Part shown: positions 41,471 through 49,715 of the stretch, one piece after another
How the letters are laid out: every line of letters starts with the position of its first letter
Numbering within the stretch: position 1 is the stretch's first letter
Assembly (NCBI RefSeq): GCF_041154385.1
Contig: NZ_AP028929.1
Span: forward strand, 1,364,001-1,428,000
Length of the DNA stretch: 64,000 nucleotides
From: Streptococcus sp. SN-1
GTDB lineage: Bacteria > Bacillota > Bacilli > Lactobacillales > Streptococcaceae
Direction: 5' to 3'
Made by a program: the position numbers and the translations under genes
The notes under the pieces: model-generated
What the model saw: only the letters and a program-made list of their open reading frames with translations
What the model was told of the DNA's origin: nothing
The model's database searches: none

Positions 41471-43921
41471 TCAAAGTTCATTTAAAAATCTATCAATAGC
41501 CTCATTAACTTCAGATTGAGCGATCGTTGTAACGCTCGCTTCTTTTGCTAGAGATGCTACTATTTGTTTGCCATATCTCTTTCCGACAATTCTCCTATCC
41601 AAAATGAGAGTTAAGGAACGTTGGTGTTCGCGTCTCATACTTCTTCCCAAAGCCTGTTTTAAACGAATAATAGCCATCGGCAATTGATAATCATAAAAGG
41701 CATTTTTTCCTTCTTGATTCAGTTCTTGATTAATCTTTTTCGTCAAGGGTTCTTGGGGATTTTGGAAAGGAAGCCTTGGTACAACTTGAATCACAAAAGG
41801 ATGGCTTGAAAAATCAACTCCCTCCCAGAAACTTGCTGCACCAAGCAAGATTTGTTGTTCACCTTTTTCAAAGCGTTTCTTAAGCTGATGAACATCCCCA
41901 TTTTTATACTGGGCCAAGTGGCTAACTGGAAGTAAATCCGATACTGCTAGAAGCATGTCTTTAGAAGTAAAGAGAACTAAAATCGGTTGTTGGAAAGCTT
42001 GAACATCCATCAGCAAATCAGCTACCTCTTTGGCATAGACTTCTAAGGAAGTTTCTGTCACCAGAGGGAAATCTTTGACCAAGACCACTTCTTGGTCCTG
42101 TTTTTTACCAGCTTCAATCTTGACAAATTTGGCTTCAGGATAGCCTAAAAGGTCGGCCAAAGAAACTCTCTGACTAATCTCAAGAGTAGCCGATACTCCC
42201 AAGACTTGGCAACTCTCAGGAACTAAAGAGGACAGAAGAATACGACCTGATTTCGTAGAAGAAATCTGAATTTTCTTTTGACTCGTTTCAGTTGTTTCGA
42301 GCCAGTAATCACCTTCAGCTGTAAAATAGCGAACCAGTTCTTCAAAGCCTTCTACTTTTAATTCTGAAAAATACTGGTGGAGATTGGCAAGAGAATCTAA
42401 GATATTTTTCTTAGATTTTCCAGACTGAAATTGTTCGATCAAGTAGAGGCACTCAAAGCGAATACTTTCTAGTATTCGTTGCTGGACTTTATTTTGCTCC
42501 TCCAGTAAAGCCTTATCAAGCAAATCAATAATAGACTGGATATCGTGAGTCTCTTGAAGCAGATTTTCTAGAGCCAACAAGATCTTTTGAACTTCATCAA
42601 TAATCAATAAACGGTCACTGACAAATTCAGGATTATCTTCAAGTCTGGTTACAAGATAGGCGTGATTGGTCACTAAAAGCTTGCAGGTTTGTGCTCTTTC
42701 TTGACTACGTTTCCAGAAATCTTCCGTCATAAATAAGCTCTGGGATGATAAATTCCCATCATGACGAAGGTCTGCTAGAAAATGTTGGTAACGGTAAAGT
42801 TGACCAATTTCATCCAGATCTCCTGTCTCAGTCTCTGTCAACCAAACCAAGAGTTGCATCTTAAAGCGTCTAAATAAGCGATTTTCATCATTTTCCTGCA
42901 AGGAACGATAAAAAGCATCCAGCTTCAAATAATTTTGAGGCCCCTTTAAACTATGAATATCTATATGGAACACTTCCTCAAGACGTTTACCTTCTTCTTC
43001 CATGATTTGATTTTGAAGAATCTTTGTCGGAACACTAAGAACAATTTGACGCTCTTTCATTTGAGATAAAGCGGGTAAGAGATAGCCATAAGTTTTCCCA
43101 ATCCCTGTCGGCGCTTGAATCAAAGAGACAGGCTCATCTTTCAATAGCAAGCCAACCTCTTTAGCAAAACTTTCTTGTCGTTCCCTCACTTCAAGGTTCA
43201 ACAGAGAAATATTTTTAGAAAAATCTTGGGATAGTTTTCGTGGCTCCAGGGTAGCTCCAGTTTTCTTGAAATATAGTCCTTGAACTTGGACCAAATCTGA
43301 AGAATTCAGGATAGATTGGTTGCGATAAATTTCCTCAATAACCAAGTAGGACTCATATAAGAGAGCGTCAGCCATTTCCAGCAAGCGTTCCAAGAGACCT
43401 TTAGGAAGCTGGGCCATCTTTTCCCGTAGAAATAAGAGTAATTCCGCTGTAGCTTGGGCATCTGAAAGGGCTGTGTGAGCGTGTTTTAGAGGAATTCCTA
43501 ATTCTCGACACAAAATCGGCAAACTATACTTTTCCAGTTCTGGGAAAAAGACTTGGGCCAATTCGACCGTGTCAACACGAGGATTTCTTAGTTCATAGCC
43601 TTCAAAAAATAAATTTTCCGCCAAAAGATTGGCATCAAACTGAACATTGTGGGCTACAAAAATCCCATCCTCCACCAAGTCGAAGATTTTTCTGGCAACC
43701 TGCGAAAAATCAGGTGCTTGCGCCAGACGTTGGTCTGTCAATCCTGTCAGTTCTTTGATATGAGCATCCAAGGGTTCATGTGGATTGACATCCGTCGTAT
43801 AGTGATCAACGATTTTTCCGTCCTCAATCACGACAATTCCCACTTGGATAATTTTAGCCTTACTACCTGTGCTAGTTGCCTCTAAATCAACCACAACATA
43901 GCGATTACCAATCGTTTTCAT
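41471..43921 (-). CDS. dinG: DinG-type helicase with N-terminal DnaQ-like exonuclease
   Basis: An 816-residue fusion. Residues 1-160 are a DEDD 3'-5' exonuclease (VVDLEATSTG; HNVQFDANLL; HTALSDAQATAELL). Residues 240-816 are an XPD/DinG helicase (APTGIGKTYGY; LLIIDEVQK; GAASFWEGVDF; QALGRSMRR). The four-cysteine iron-sulfur cluster of E. coli DinG is not evident, as in other Gram-positive exo-DinG proteins. The start has no Shine-Dalgarno: TGG-TATAAT ends eight bases before the ATG. Confidence 0.95.
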   Translation of the reverse strand: MKTIGNRYVVVDLEATSTGSKAKIIQVGIVVIEDGKIVDHYTTDVNPHEPLDAHIKELTGLTDQRLAQAPDFSQVARKIFDLVEDGIFVAHNVQFDANLLAENLFFEGYELRNPRVDTVELAQVFFPELEKYSLPILCRELGIPLKHAHTALSDAQATAELLLFLREKMAQLPKGLLERLLEMADALLYESYLVIEEIYRNQSILNSSDLVQVQGLYFKKTGATLEPRKLSQDFSKNISLLNLEVRERQESFAKEVGLLLKDEPVSLIQAPTGIGKTYGYLLPALSQMKERQIVLSVPTKILQNQIMEEEGKRLEEVFHIDIHSLKGPQNYLKLDAFYRSLQENDENRLFRRFKMQLLVWLTETETGDLDEIGQLYRYQHFLADLRHDGNLSSQSLFMTEDFWKRSQERAQTCKLLVTNHAYLVTRLEDNPEFVSDRLLIIDEVQKILLALENLLQETHDIQSIIDLLDKALLEEQNKVQQRILESIRFECLYLIEQFQSGKSKKNILDSLANLHQYFSELKVEGFEELVRYFTAEGDYWLETTETSQKKIQISSTKSGRILLSSLVPESCQVLGVSATLEISQRVSLADLLGYPEAKFVKIEAGKKQDQEVVLVKDFPLVTETSLEVYAKEVADLLMDVQAFQQPILVLFTSKDMLLAVSDLLPVSHLAQYKNGDVHQLKKRFEKGEQQILLGAASFWEGVDFSSHPFVIQVVPRLPFQNPQEPLTKKINQELNQEGKNAFYDYQLPMAIIRLKQALGRSMRREHQRSLTLILDRRIVGKRYGKQIVASLAKEASVTTIAQSEVNEAIDRFLNEL

Positions 43922-44065
43922 TATAAAAAATTATACCAAAAAAAGGGCCATTTGGCACCTGCAAACATGGGATAATTTTCAAACTCAAGAAGGTTACTTT
44001 TCTTAAAAATCCCAGCAAACAAAGCATCATAGCCTACTGATTTTTTAAAAATAGTGAAGAAATAA

Positions 44066-44110
44066 GAAAAATTGAGAGAAGAAATGTTTGCATCTTCCTT
44101 CTCTCAACGA
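44066..44110 (-). terminator. Terminator after the U32 gene
   Basis: TTGAGAGAAG and CTTCTCTCAA pair over a long loop, followed by five T, on the minus strand. Confidence 0.75.
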
Positions 44111-44120
44111 ATCATTTACT

Positions 44121-45050
44121 TTATTTAACCATGTCAGGATCGTAGTCATAAAATCCTGTATCAAGGAAACGGTTTTTAGGGTGAAGTTTACGCACTTCTT
44201 CATCCAGCAAGAAGGCTTGGTCATGGCTAAAGTTGCCCTCTTGAATCAAGCTACGCGCTTGGATAAAGAGTTTTGCAATCTCAACAAAGTTCTGACCAGG
44301 TGTATAGAGACCTTCTAATTTCCAGTGAGTAAAACCATGCTCTACCAATTCTGTCAATTTGGTCATCAAATCAAGATCATTGTTGGCAAAAATGTGGGTT
44401 CCATGATTGTCTTCAAAGATAGAGTAATGACTCTCAGGATCACTTGGCTCAGCCAAGAAAAGGTCACGCTTACGGGTCTTTTCATCATCGATATGCGTAA
44501 AGTTATAGTAGTTTTGCAAGAGCGGACGTTTGGAATGGTGAATAACACTAGCACCATACACCAAAACTTCAGCAGGAATTTCCAAAATTTCTGGCATTTT
44601 GAAAAGTTCAGCTGATGGAATTTCACGCGCCAAAACAGCCTCAGATGCACCAGCCTTTTGTCCCCAGAAGTTAATCTGGCGACTGCTAGTTACCATAGTC
44701 GAAGCATCGTAGATGGTCTTAAAGGAATAACCATCGCGATTGACCACATAAAAGACACCTGCATCCCCAATCGTAATGTAGTCTGTATGGATTTCTTCCA
44801 AGAAATCGAGGAAAGGCTTGATACGGTCCATCATGTCTTGGTGCATAAGGGCATTGACTGCAACGATCAATTCCTTACCAGCATCATGAACCAGATTAGC
44901 GATTTCACGCAATTGGTCATGACTAAAGGTTGTTGGCAGACGAAGGCCAAAATCTTTCTCACCGACATAGATACGGTCTACGCCAGCTTCGAGCAGTTGT
45001 TTAACTTGTTCAATACTTTCAGCAGTTGCTGTAATGATAATCTTTTCCAT
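44121..45050 (-). CDS. Peptidase U32 family protein (TrhP-like)
   Basis: A 309-residue TIM-barrel protein beginning MEKIIITATAESIEQVKQLLEAGVD. U32 proteins, once called collagenases, include RlhA and the TrhP tRNA-hydroxylation proteins of Firmicutes; this short form resembles the first of the usual TrhP1/TrhP2 pair. No partner gene lies beside it. An extended TGG-TATAAT box ends seven bases before the ATG with no ribosome site, so it is a candidate leaderless gene. Confidence 0.85.
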   Translation of the reverse strand: MEKIIITATAESIEQVKQLLEAGVDRIYVGEKDFGLRLPTTFSHDQLREIANLVHDAGKELIVAVNALMHQDMMDRIKPFLDFLEEIHTDYITIGDAGVFYVVNRDGYSFKTIYDASTMVTSSRQINFWGQKAGASEAVLAREIPSAELFKMPEILEIPAEVLVYGASVIHHSKRPLLQNYYNFTHIDDEKTRKRDLFLAEPSDPESHYSIFEDNHGTHIFANNDLDLMTKLTELVEHGFTHWKLEGLYTPGQNFVEIAKLFIQARSLIQEGNFSHDQAFLLDEEVRKLHPKNRFLDTGFYDYDPDMVK

Positions 45051-45176
45051 AAGAAAAATTATACCACATTTCTGGAAAATCAGCCAAGACTTATCAGAGT
45101 TTTACAAATAGGAATTATTTCAGGCTAATTTCTCAAAGTGACTTCCACTTGACTTACCAAAGTGGGAATTAGTCTA

Positions 45177-45277
45177 ATACTCTTCAAACCACGTCAGCTT
45201 TATCTGCAACCTCAAAGCGGTGCTTTGAGCAACCTGAGGCTAGCTTCCTAGTTTGCTCTTTGTTTCTCATTGAGTAT
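45177..45277 (+). repeat. BOX element, copy 2
   Basis: Reads A to C on the plus strand: a truncated boxA (ATACTCTTCAAACCACGTCA), a boxB remnant (CTCAAAGCGGTGCTTTGAG hairpin) and a boxC end (GGCTAGCTTCCTAGTTTGCT) closing with TTGAGTAT. It lies upstream of the U32 gene promoter. Confidence 0.9.
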
Positions 45278-45518
45278 AAAACGGATTTTTATAAGAATAA
45301 CTAGATGAAAGGCAAACCCAAAAGCATGAGAGAGCTCGCCAGTAACAATTTACTTTGTACACTATCCATAAATAGCAAACATCTCAAGCTCCATTAACCT
45401 TCAAAACATCATAGATAAAATCTAGTCCAAAATTTAAGCAATTGATGCTATAGGATTTATACATTGTTATAAATTTCTAGTCGTTTTTTTGTTATGATAA
45501 CAAAAATGACCTAGAAAA
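45278..45518. other. Intergenic junction without a gene
   Basis: No coding frame is seen. At 45486-45506 an odd palindrome, TTTTTGTTAT-G-ATAACAAAAA, could be an operator or terminator relic. The stretch lies between the U32 gene and the ABC exporter. Confidence 0.5.
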
Positions 45519-45600
45519 ACGAGTATCTCCATCTACGGAAATACTCGTTTTTTGATAGTTAGAAGTGGTTTTTTGCTCAGCTTCATTTCTTTTTATAAAA
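45519..45600 (-). repeat. 3'-end repeat with terminator hairpin, copy 2
   Basis: Homologous to 15677-15765. On the minus strand it has AAAAAGAAATGA, GCTGAGCAAAAAA, ACTTCTA, then a 12-bp hairpin (45519-45548) with a T run. It acts as the terminator of the ABC exporter unit. Confidence 0.7.
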
Positions 45601-45625
45601 TTTATCAAGCAGGCGACCAACTAGC

Positions 45626-47263
45626 TCATCTTTTTTCTATTTCTGTCAATATGCGTGACAGGTAGTAATGATAGCCAAAAATAGCAAGAGCAAGCAAGAG
45701 GATAAGAACTCCTACTCCCAAGCTGATGGCAAGGACAGGGGCGAGAGACCGAACCAAGAATAAGCTCCCTATTACAAGGGCCATTAAGATTACACTATAA
45801 ACCAAAATCAAAACTATTGCTACTATACGATTTGAACGATTCACCAGGTCCGTAATGTTACTCCAATTTGTTGACAGATTTTTCACGTCCTTAAGGTAAT
45901 GGTGGCAAGAAAGGATGACACTGGCAAGGATCCAGACTACAAGAAGATAAATCATCGAAAGGATGGGCAAGCCTAGATATAGAGAAAGGCCAAGTAAAGT
46001 CAGAACTGGTAAAAAGGACTGGACAGCAAATATAATCCAAAATTTCACTTTCACATAACGAGCAAAGTCAAAGGGTAAACTCTTAAGAAAATCAACATTT
46101 TCCCTCTCCAAGGACAAGGCAATTGAATGCAGGCTGGTGATATTGTTATTGACAACTGCTATAAAGAGAGCTATAAAAAACAAGGGTAACCAGTATGGAG
46201 GATGAATGTCTGGAACTATCTGAGAATCTCGAATTTTGGAAATCAGACCGATCATCATGAGATAAGGAAGAAAGGCACTTGTAAAAAGCACTGTAATCAC
46301 GCCAGTTCCCTGTCCCAAGAGGGTGAGGTGGTAGCGTAAAACCATACGGAAAAAGCCCTTTTTATTAGTAGTTGAAATTCTCTCCTTACTGCGACGTTCT
46401 TTCTTGACCTTCTCCTCACTGTTAAGCAGAATCACGTCATAAAAATGAGGAAGAACCTTCTTTTTGGTCAGGTAAAGCAAGAAAACAGTTAAAGCTATCC
46501 AAGCTAACAGACCCAGTATGGCTTCTGTCGAAAAAGGCTCCACTGCTATTTTGTAAAAGATATGAAGAGGATAAAGGAGAAATGGAATGTCTCTAACTTT
46601 GTCAACAATACTTCCAAAAGTCGACTGTAGAAAGAGGACAAATATTAAAGGTATGAGAACCCCTATCCCAATCATCACATTCGAAAAAATAGACTGATAC
46701 TTTCTGAAGACCCTAGTCTGAGCCAAGAAATGTACTGCCACTACCATCACTAAAGTAACAGAGACAAATAATAAGGCCAAGGACAGCAACATCAAAGGCA
46801 AGCCCAGCCAAAGAGAAGGAGCTAGCCTAATATAGAGGACTAGAAAATAAGCTAGGATTGGTACAATTCCAGCTAGAGCTGGCAAGAGAACAGACAGTCC
46901 TTTAGCAATTATAATCTCTGATTCTTTAAAGGCATAGGGCCTATACGATGCCAAGTCCTTACTCTCATAAAAGACATTGTAAAATGCAGTGAAAGAAGTT
47001 GAAAAGGCAAGCACCAGTAAAATAGCAACCATGCTACTAAAAAAACTTGGCATTTCCTCAAAAGGAAAACGAAAGGCTATATTTATAAACATGAAAAGCA
47101 TCAAGAGACTAGAAAAAATGTAAGAACTTAGGACTCTAGCGGAAACATTTACTTTTTTCCCAGGATTCTTAGCCTGCTTCTTTCGTAGATTAGCCAGATT
47201 AGCTTCTTGAGATGAATAGAGGATATTGATATCAACTAATTTTTTAATGACTTTGAGACGCAT
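45626..47263 (-). CDS. ABC transporter permease (ABC-2/exporter type)
   Basis: A 545-residue membrane protein with about 12 helices in two bundles separated by a basic cytosolic loop (KKERRSKERISTTNKKG). It pairs with the ATPase directly upstream, which overlaps it. The start at 47263 (MRLKVIKKLVDIN) follows GGAGG. The C-terminus may be shortened: a run of six A at the end shifts the frame, and with five A the protein would continue with DELVGRLLDKFYKKK. The cargo is unknown. Confidence 0.85.
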   Translation of the reverse strand: MRLKVIKKLVDINILYSSQEANLANLRKKQAKNPGKKVNVSARVLSSYIFSSLLMLFMFINIAFRFPFEEMPSFFSSMVAILLVLAFSTSFTAFYNVFYESKDLASYRPYAFKESEIIIAKGLSVLLPALAGIVPILAYFLVLYIRLAPSLWLGLPLMLLSLALLFVSVTLVMVVAVHFLAQTRVFRKYQSIFSNVMIGIGVLIPLIFVLFLQSTFGSIVDKVRDIPFLLYPLHIFYKIAVEPFSTEAILGLLAWIALTVFLLYLTKKKVLPHFYDVILLNSEEKVKKERRSKERISTTNKKGFFRMVLRYHLTLLGQGTGVITVLFTSAFLPYLMMIGLISKIRDSQIVPDIHPPYWLPLFFIALFIAVVNNNITSLHSIALSLERENVDFLKSLPFDFARYVKVKFWIIFAVQSFLPVLTLLGLSLYLGLPILSMIYLLVVWILASVILSCHHYLKDVKNLSTNWSNITDLVNRSNRIVAIVLILVYSVILMALVIGSLFLVRSLAPVLAISLGVGVLILLLALAIFGYHYYLSRILTEIEKR

Positions 47264-47993
47264 CCGCAACCTCCTCTTTTCTACCGGCAAGGCTAAGATA
47301 GATACTTTCCAAAGACTGGTCTGGGTGGTCTTTTCTCAAGTCCTCTACGCTACCACAATAAATCAAATGTCCCTTTTTCAAAATGGCAATCCGATCACAG
47401 ACTTGCTCAGCCACCTCTAGGACATGGGTTGAAAACAAGACTGTCTTGCCTTTTTGTGCATGTTCCTTCATCATTTGCTTCAAATCAAAGGCAGCCTGGG
47501 GATCCAAACCAGTCAAGGGTTCATCCAAGACCCAAATATCGGGATCGGACAAGAGTGCTCCGATGACAAAGACTTTCTGACGCATTCCGTGAGAAAGGGT
47601 TTCAATAACCTGATAGCGATTTTCAGCAAAATCAAAAACGTTCAATAGCCTAGCTAGACTAGCCTCCAAGTCAGAGCTAGTCAGATCATAGGATGAAGCA
47701 ATCAATTCCCAAAATTCATTGGCCGTTAAGCGTAAAAATAAGTCAGGCGAGTCTGCTACGTAGCCAATCTTTCGTTTAATAGCCAAGCGATTTTCCGATA
47801 ACTCCTGACCATCTACCAAAATACGACCACTGCTGGGCGAAATGATACTGACTAAGGATTTTATGGTGGTCGATTTCCCAGCCCCATTATGGCCAATCAA
47901 GCCCATAATCTCCCCATTTTCAATCTGCAAATTGAGATTGCTCAAAGCCTCTTTATCACCATACAACTTACTAACATTTTGAAATTCAATCAT
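47244..47993 (-). CDS. ABC transporter ATP-binding protein
   Basis: A 249-residue ATPase: Walker A GHNGAGKSTT (about residues 34-43), signature LSHGMRQK (an LSGGQ variant), Walker B IWVLDEPLTGLDP, and H-loop FSTHVLE. It resembles the EcsA/antibiotic-exporter class. The start at 47993 follows AGGAG; an upstream frame lacks a ribosome site. It overlaps the permease gene by 20 bases. Confidence 0.9.
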   Translation of the reverse strand: MIEFQNVSKLYGDKEALSNLNLQIENGEIMGLIGHNGAGKSTTIKSLVSIISPSSGRILVDGQELSENRLAIKRKIGYVADSPDLFLRLTANEFWELIASSYDLTSSDLEASLARLLNVFDFAENRYQVIETLSHGMRQKVFVIGALLSDPDIWVLDEPLTGLDPQAAFDLKQMMKEHAQKGKTVLFSTHVLEVAEQVCDRIAILKKGHLIYCGSVEDLRKDHPDQSLESIYLSLAGRKEEVADASQSH

Positions 47994-48100
47994 GGGATGA
48001 CTCCTATCTTTATCTATATTACATACTATTATACTAGCACTTTGATACAAAAAAATCAATACTTTATTTTAAGTAGTTAAAATAGTTTCCTTCTATCTTA

Positions 48101-48150
48101 TGCAAACGTTGGCGCTAACCAATACTTTATGATAGAATAAAGAACAAGAT
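48101..48150 (+). promoter_or_regulatory. Amylase promoter with LacI-family (MalR/CcpA) operator
   Basis: TGCAAACGTTGGCG at 48101-48114 resembles MalR operators (GCAAACGTTTGC core, 11 of 12) and, more loosely, a cre site. It overlaps the -35 TTGGCG (48109-48114), which is 18 bases from an extended TGA-TAGAAT -10. Repressor binding would occlude polymerase. Confidence 0.6.
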
Positions 48151-48171
48151 TGACAAGTAAGAGGAAACATC

Positions 48172-49626
48172 ATGCAAAATCAAACACTCATGCAATACTT
48201 TGAATGGTATCTGCCCCACGACGGTCAGCACTGGACGCGTCTGGCTGAAGATGCTCCACACCTAGCTCATCTGGGGATTAGCCACGTCTGGATGCCACCA
48301 GCTTTTAAGGCAACCAATGAAAAAGATGTCGGCTATGGGGTCTATGACTTATTCGACCTAGGAGAGTTTAACCAAAAAGGTACTATCCGCACCAAGTATG
48401 GTTTCAAAGAAGACTATCTTCAAGCCATTCAAGCCCTAAAAGCACAGGGAATTCAACCTATGGCCGATGTAGTGCTCAATCACAAGGCTGCAGCCGATCA
48501 CATGGAAGCCTTTCAGGTCATCGAAGTGGACCCTGTAGACCGTACAGTTGAACTTGGGGAACCCTTCACCATCAATGGCTGGACTAGTTTTACCTTCGAT
48601 GGTCGCCAAGATACCTACAATGACTTCCACTGGCACTGGTACCACTTCACCGGTACTGACTATGATGCAAAACGCCGTAAGTCTGGGATTTATCTGATCC
48701 AAGGTGACAACAAGGGCTGGGCAAATGAGGAATTAGTCGATAACGAAAACGGAAACTACGACTACCTCATGTATGCCGACCTAGACTTTAAACATCCTGA
48801 AGTTATCAAAAATATCTATGACTGGGCTGACTGGTTCATAGAGACGACTGGTGTAGCTGGTTTCCGCTTGGATGCCGTCAAACACATTGACTCTTTCTTT
48901 ATGCGTAATTTCATCCGTGATATGAAGGAAAAATATGGTCAAGATTTCTATGTTTTTGGTGAATTTTGGAATCCAGACAAGGAAGCCAATCTAGACTATC
49001 TTGAAAAAACGGAAGAACGCTTTGACCTTGTCGATGTTCGTCTCCACCAAAATCTCTTTGATGCTAGCCGAGCAGGTTCCAACTACGACCTTCGTGGCAT
49101 TTTCACAGATAGCTTGGTTGAACTCAAGCCCGACAAGGCTGTGACTTTTGTCGACAACCACGATACCCAACGAGGACAAGCTCTTGAGTCTACCGTTGAA
49201 GAATGGTTCAAGCCAGCAGCCTATGCCCTCATTCTGTTACGCCAAGATGGTCTTCCATGTGTCTTTTACGGAGACTACTATGGTATTTCAGGACAATATG
49301 CTCAACAAGATTTCAAAGAAGTCCTTGACCGCCTCCTAGCTATCCGAAAAGATTTGGCCTATGGAGAACAAAAAGACTACTTTGATGACCCTAACTGTAT
49401 CGGTTGGGTACGTTCAGGTGCTGAAAATCAATCCCCAATCGCAGTCTTGATTTCCAATGACCAAGAAAACAGCAAGTCTATGTTTATTGGTCAAGAGTGG
49501 ACTAACCAAACCTTTGTAGATTTACTTGGAAACCACCAAGGTCAAGTTACAATCGATGAGGAAGGTTACGGACAATTCCCTGTCTCAACTGCTTCGGTAA
49601 GTGTCTGGGCAGCCAATACTATCTAA
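48172..49626 (+). CDS. Cytoplasmic alpha-amylase (GH13)
   Basis: A 484-residue glycoside hydrolase with no signal peptide, acting on imported or stored alpha-glucans. The GH13 regions are visible: DVVLNHKA (region I), GFRLDAVKHID with the catalytic Asp, VFGEFWNP with the catalytic Glu, and FVDNHDTQ (region IV). A C-terminal beta domain is present. AGAGG precedes the ATG. The operator upstream fits maltose/glucose control. Confidence 0.94.
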   Translation: MQNQTLMQYFEWYLPHDGQHWTRLAEDAPHLAHLGISHVWMPPAFKATNEKDVGYGVYDLFDLGEFNQKGTIRTKYGFKEDYLQAIQALKAQGIQPMADVVLNHKAAADHMEAFQVIEVDPVDRTVELGEPFTINGWTSFTFDGRQDTYNDFHWHWYHFTGTDYDAKRRKSGIYLIQGDNKGWANEELVDNENGNYDYLMYADLDFKHPEVIKNIYDWADWFIETTGVAGFRLDAVKHIDSFFMRNFIRDMKEKYGQDFYVFGEFWNPDKEANLDYLEKTEERFDLVDVRLHQNLFDASRAGSNYDLRGIFTDSLVELKPDKAVTFVDNHDTQRGQALESTVEEWFKPAAYALILLRQDGLPCVFYGDYYGISGQYAQQDFKEVLDRLLAIRKDLAYGEQKDYFDDPNCIGWVRSGAENQSPIAVLISNDQENSKSMFIGQEWTNQTFVDLLGNHQGQVTIDEEGYGQFPVSTASVSVWAANTI

Positions 49627-49642
49627 TAGCCAATGATTATTA

Positions 49643-49672
49643 AGCCAGGTCCAAACGGATTTGGCTTTTTTG
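49643..49672 (+). terminator. Terminator after the amylase gene
   Basis: AGCCAGGTCC-AAAC-GGATTTGGCT then six T. Confidence 0.9.
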
Positions 49673-49679
49673 TATTCAC

Positions 49680-49708
49680 AAAAAGACCTACCCAAATGGA
49701 TAGATCTT
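49680..49708 (-). terminator. Terminator after alaS
   Basis: AAGATCTATCC-ATTT-GGGTAGGTCTT then T on the minus strand. Confidence 0.85.
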
Positions 49709-49715
49709 TGCTTAA

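Noticed and set aside
45486..45506. Palindrome TTTTTGTTATGATAACAAAAA as a terminator
   Set aside because: AT-only stem with no clear gene end on either side; left as an unassigned feature.
48172..49626. Secreted amylase
   Set aside because: No signal peptide; the N-terminus enters the catalytic domain at once.
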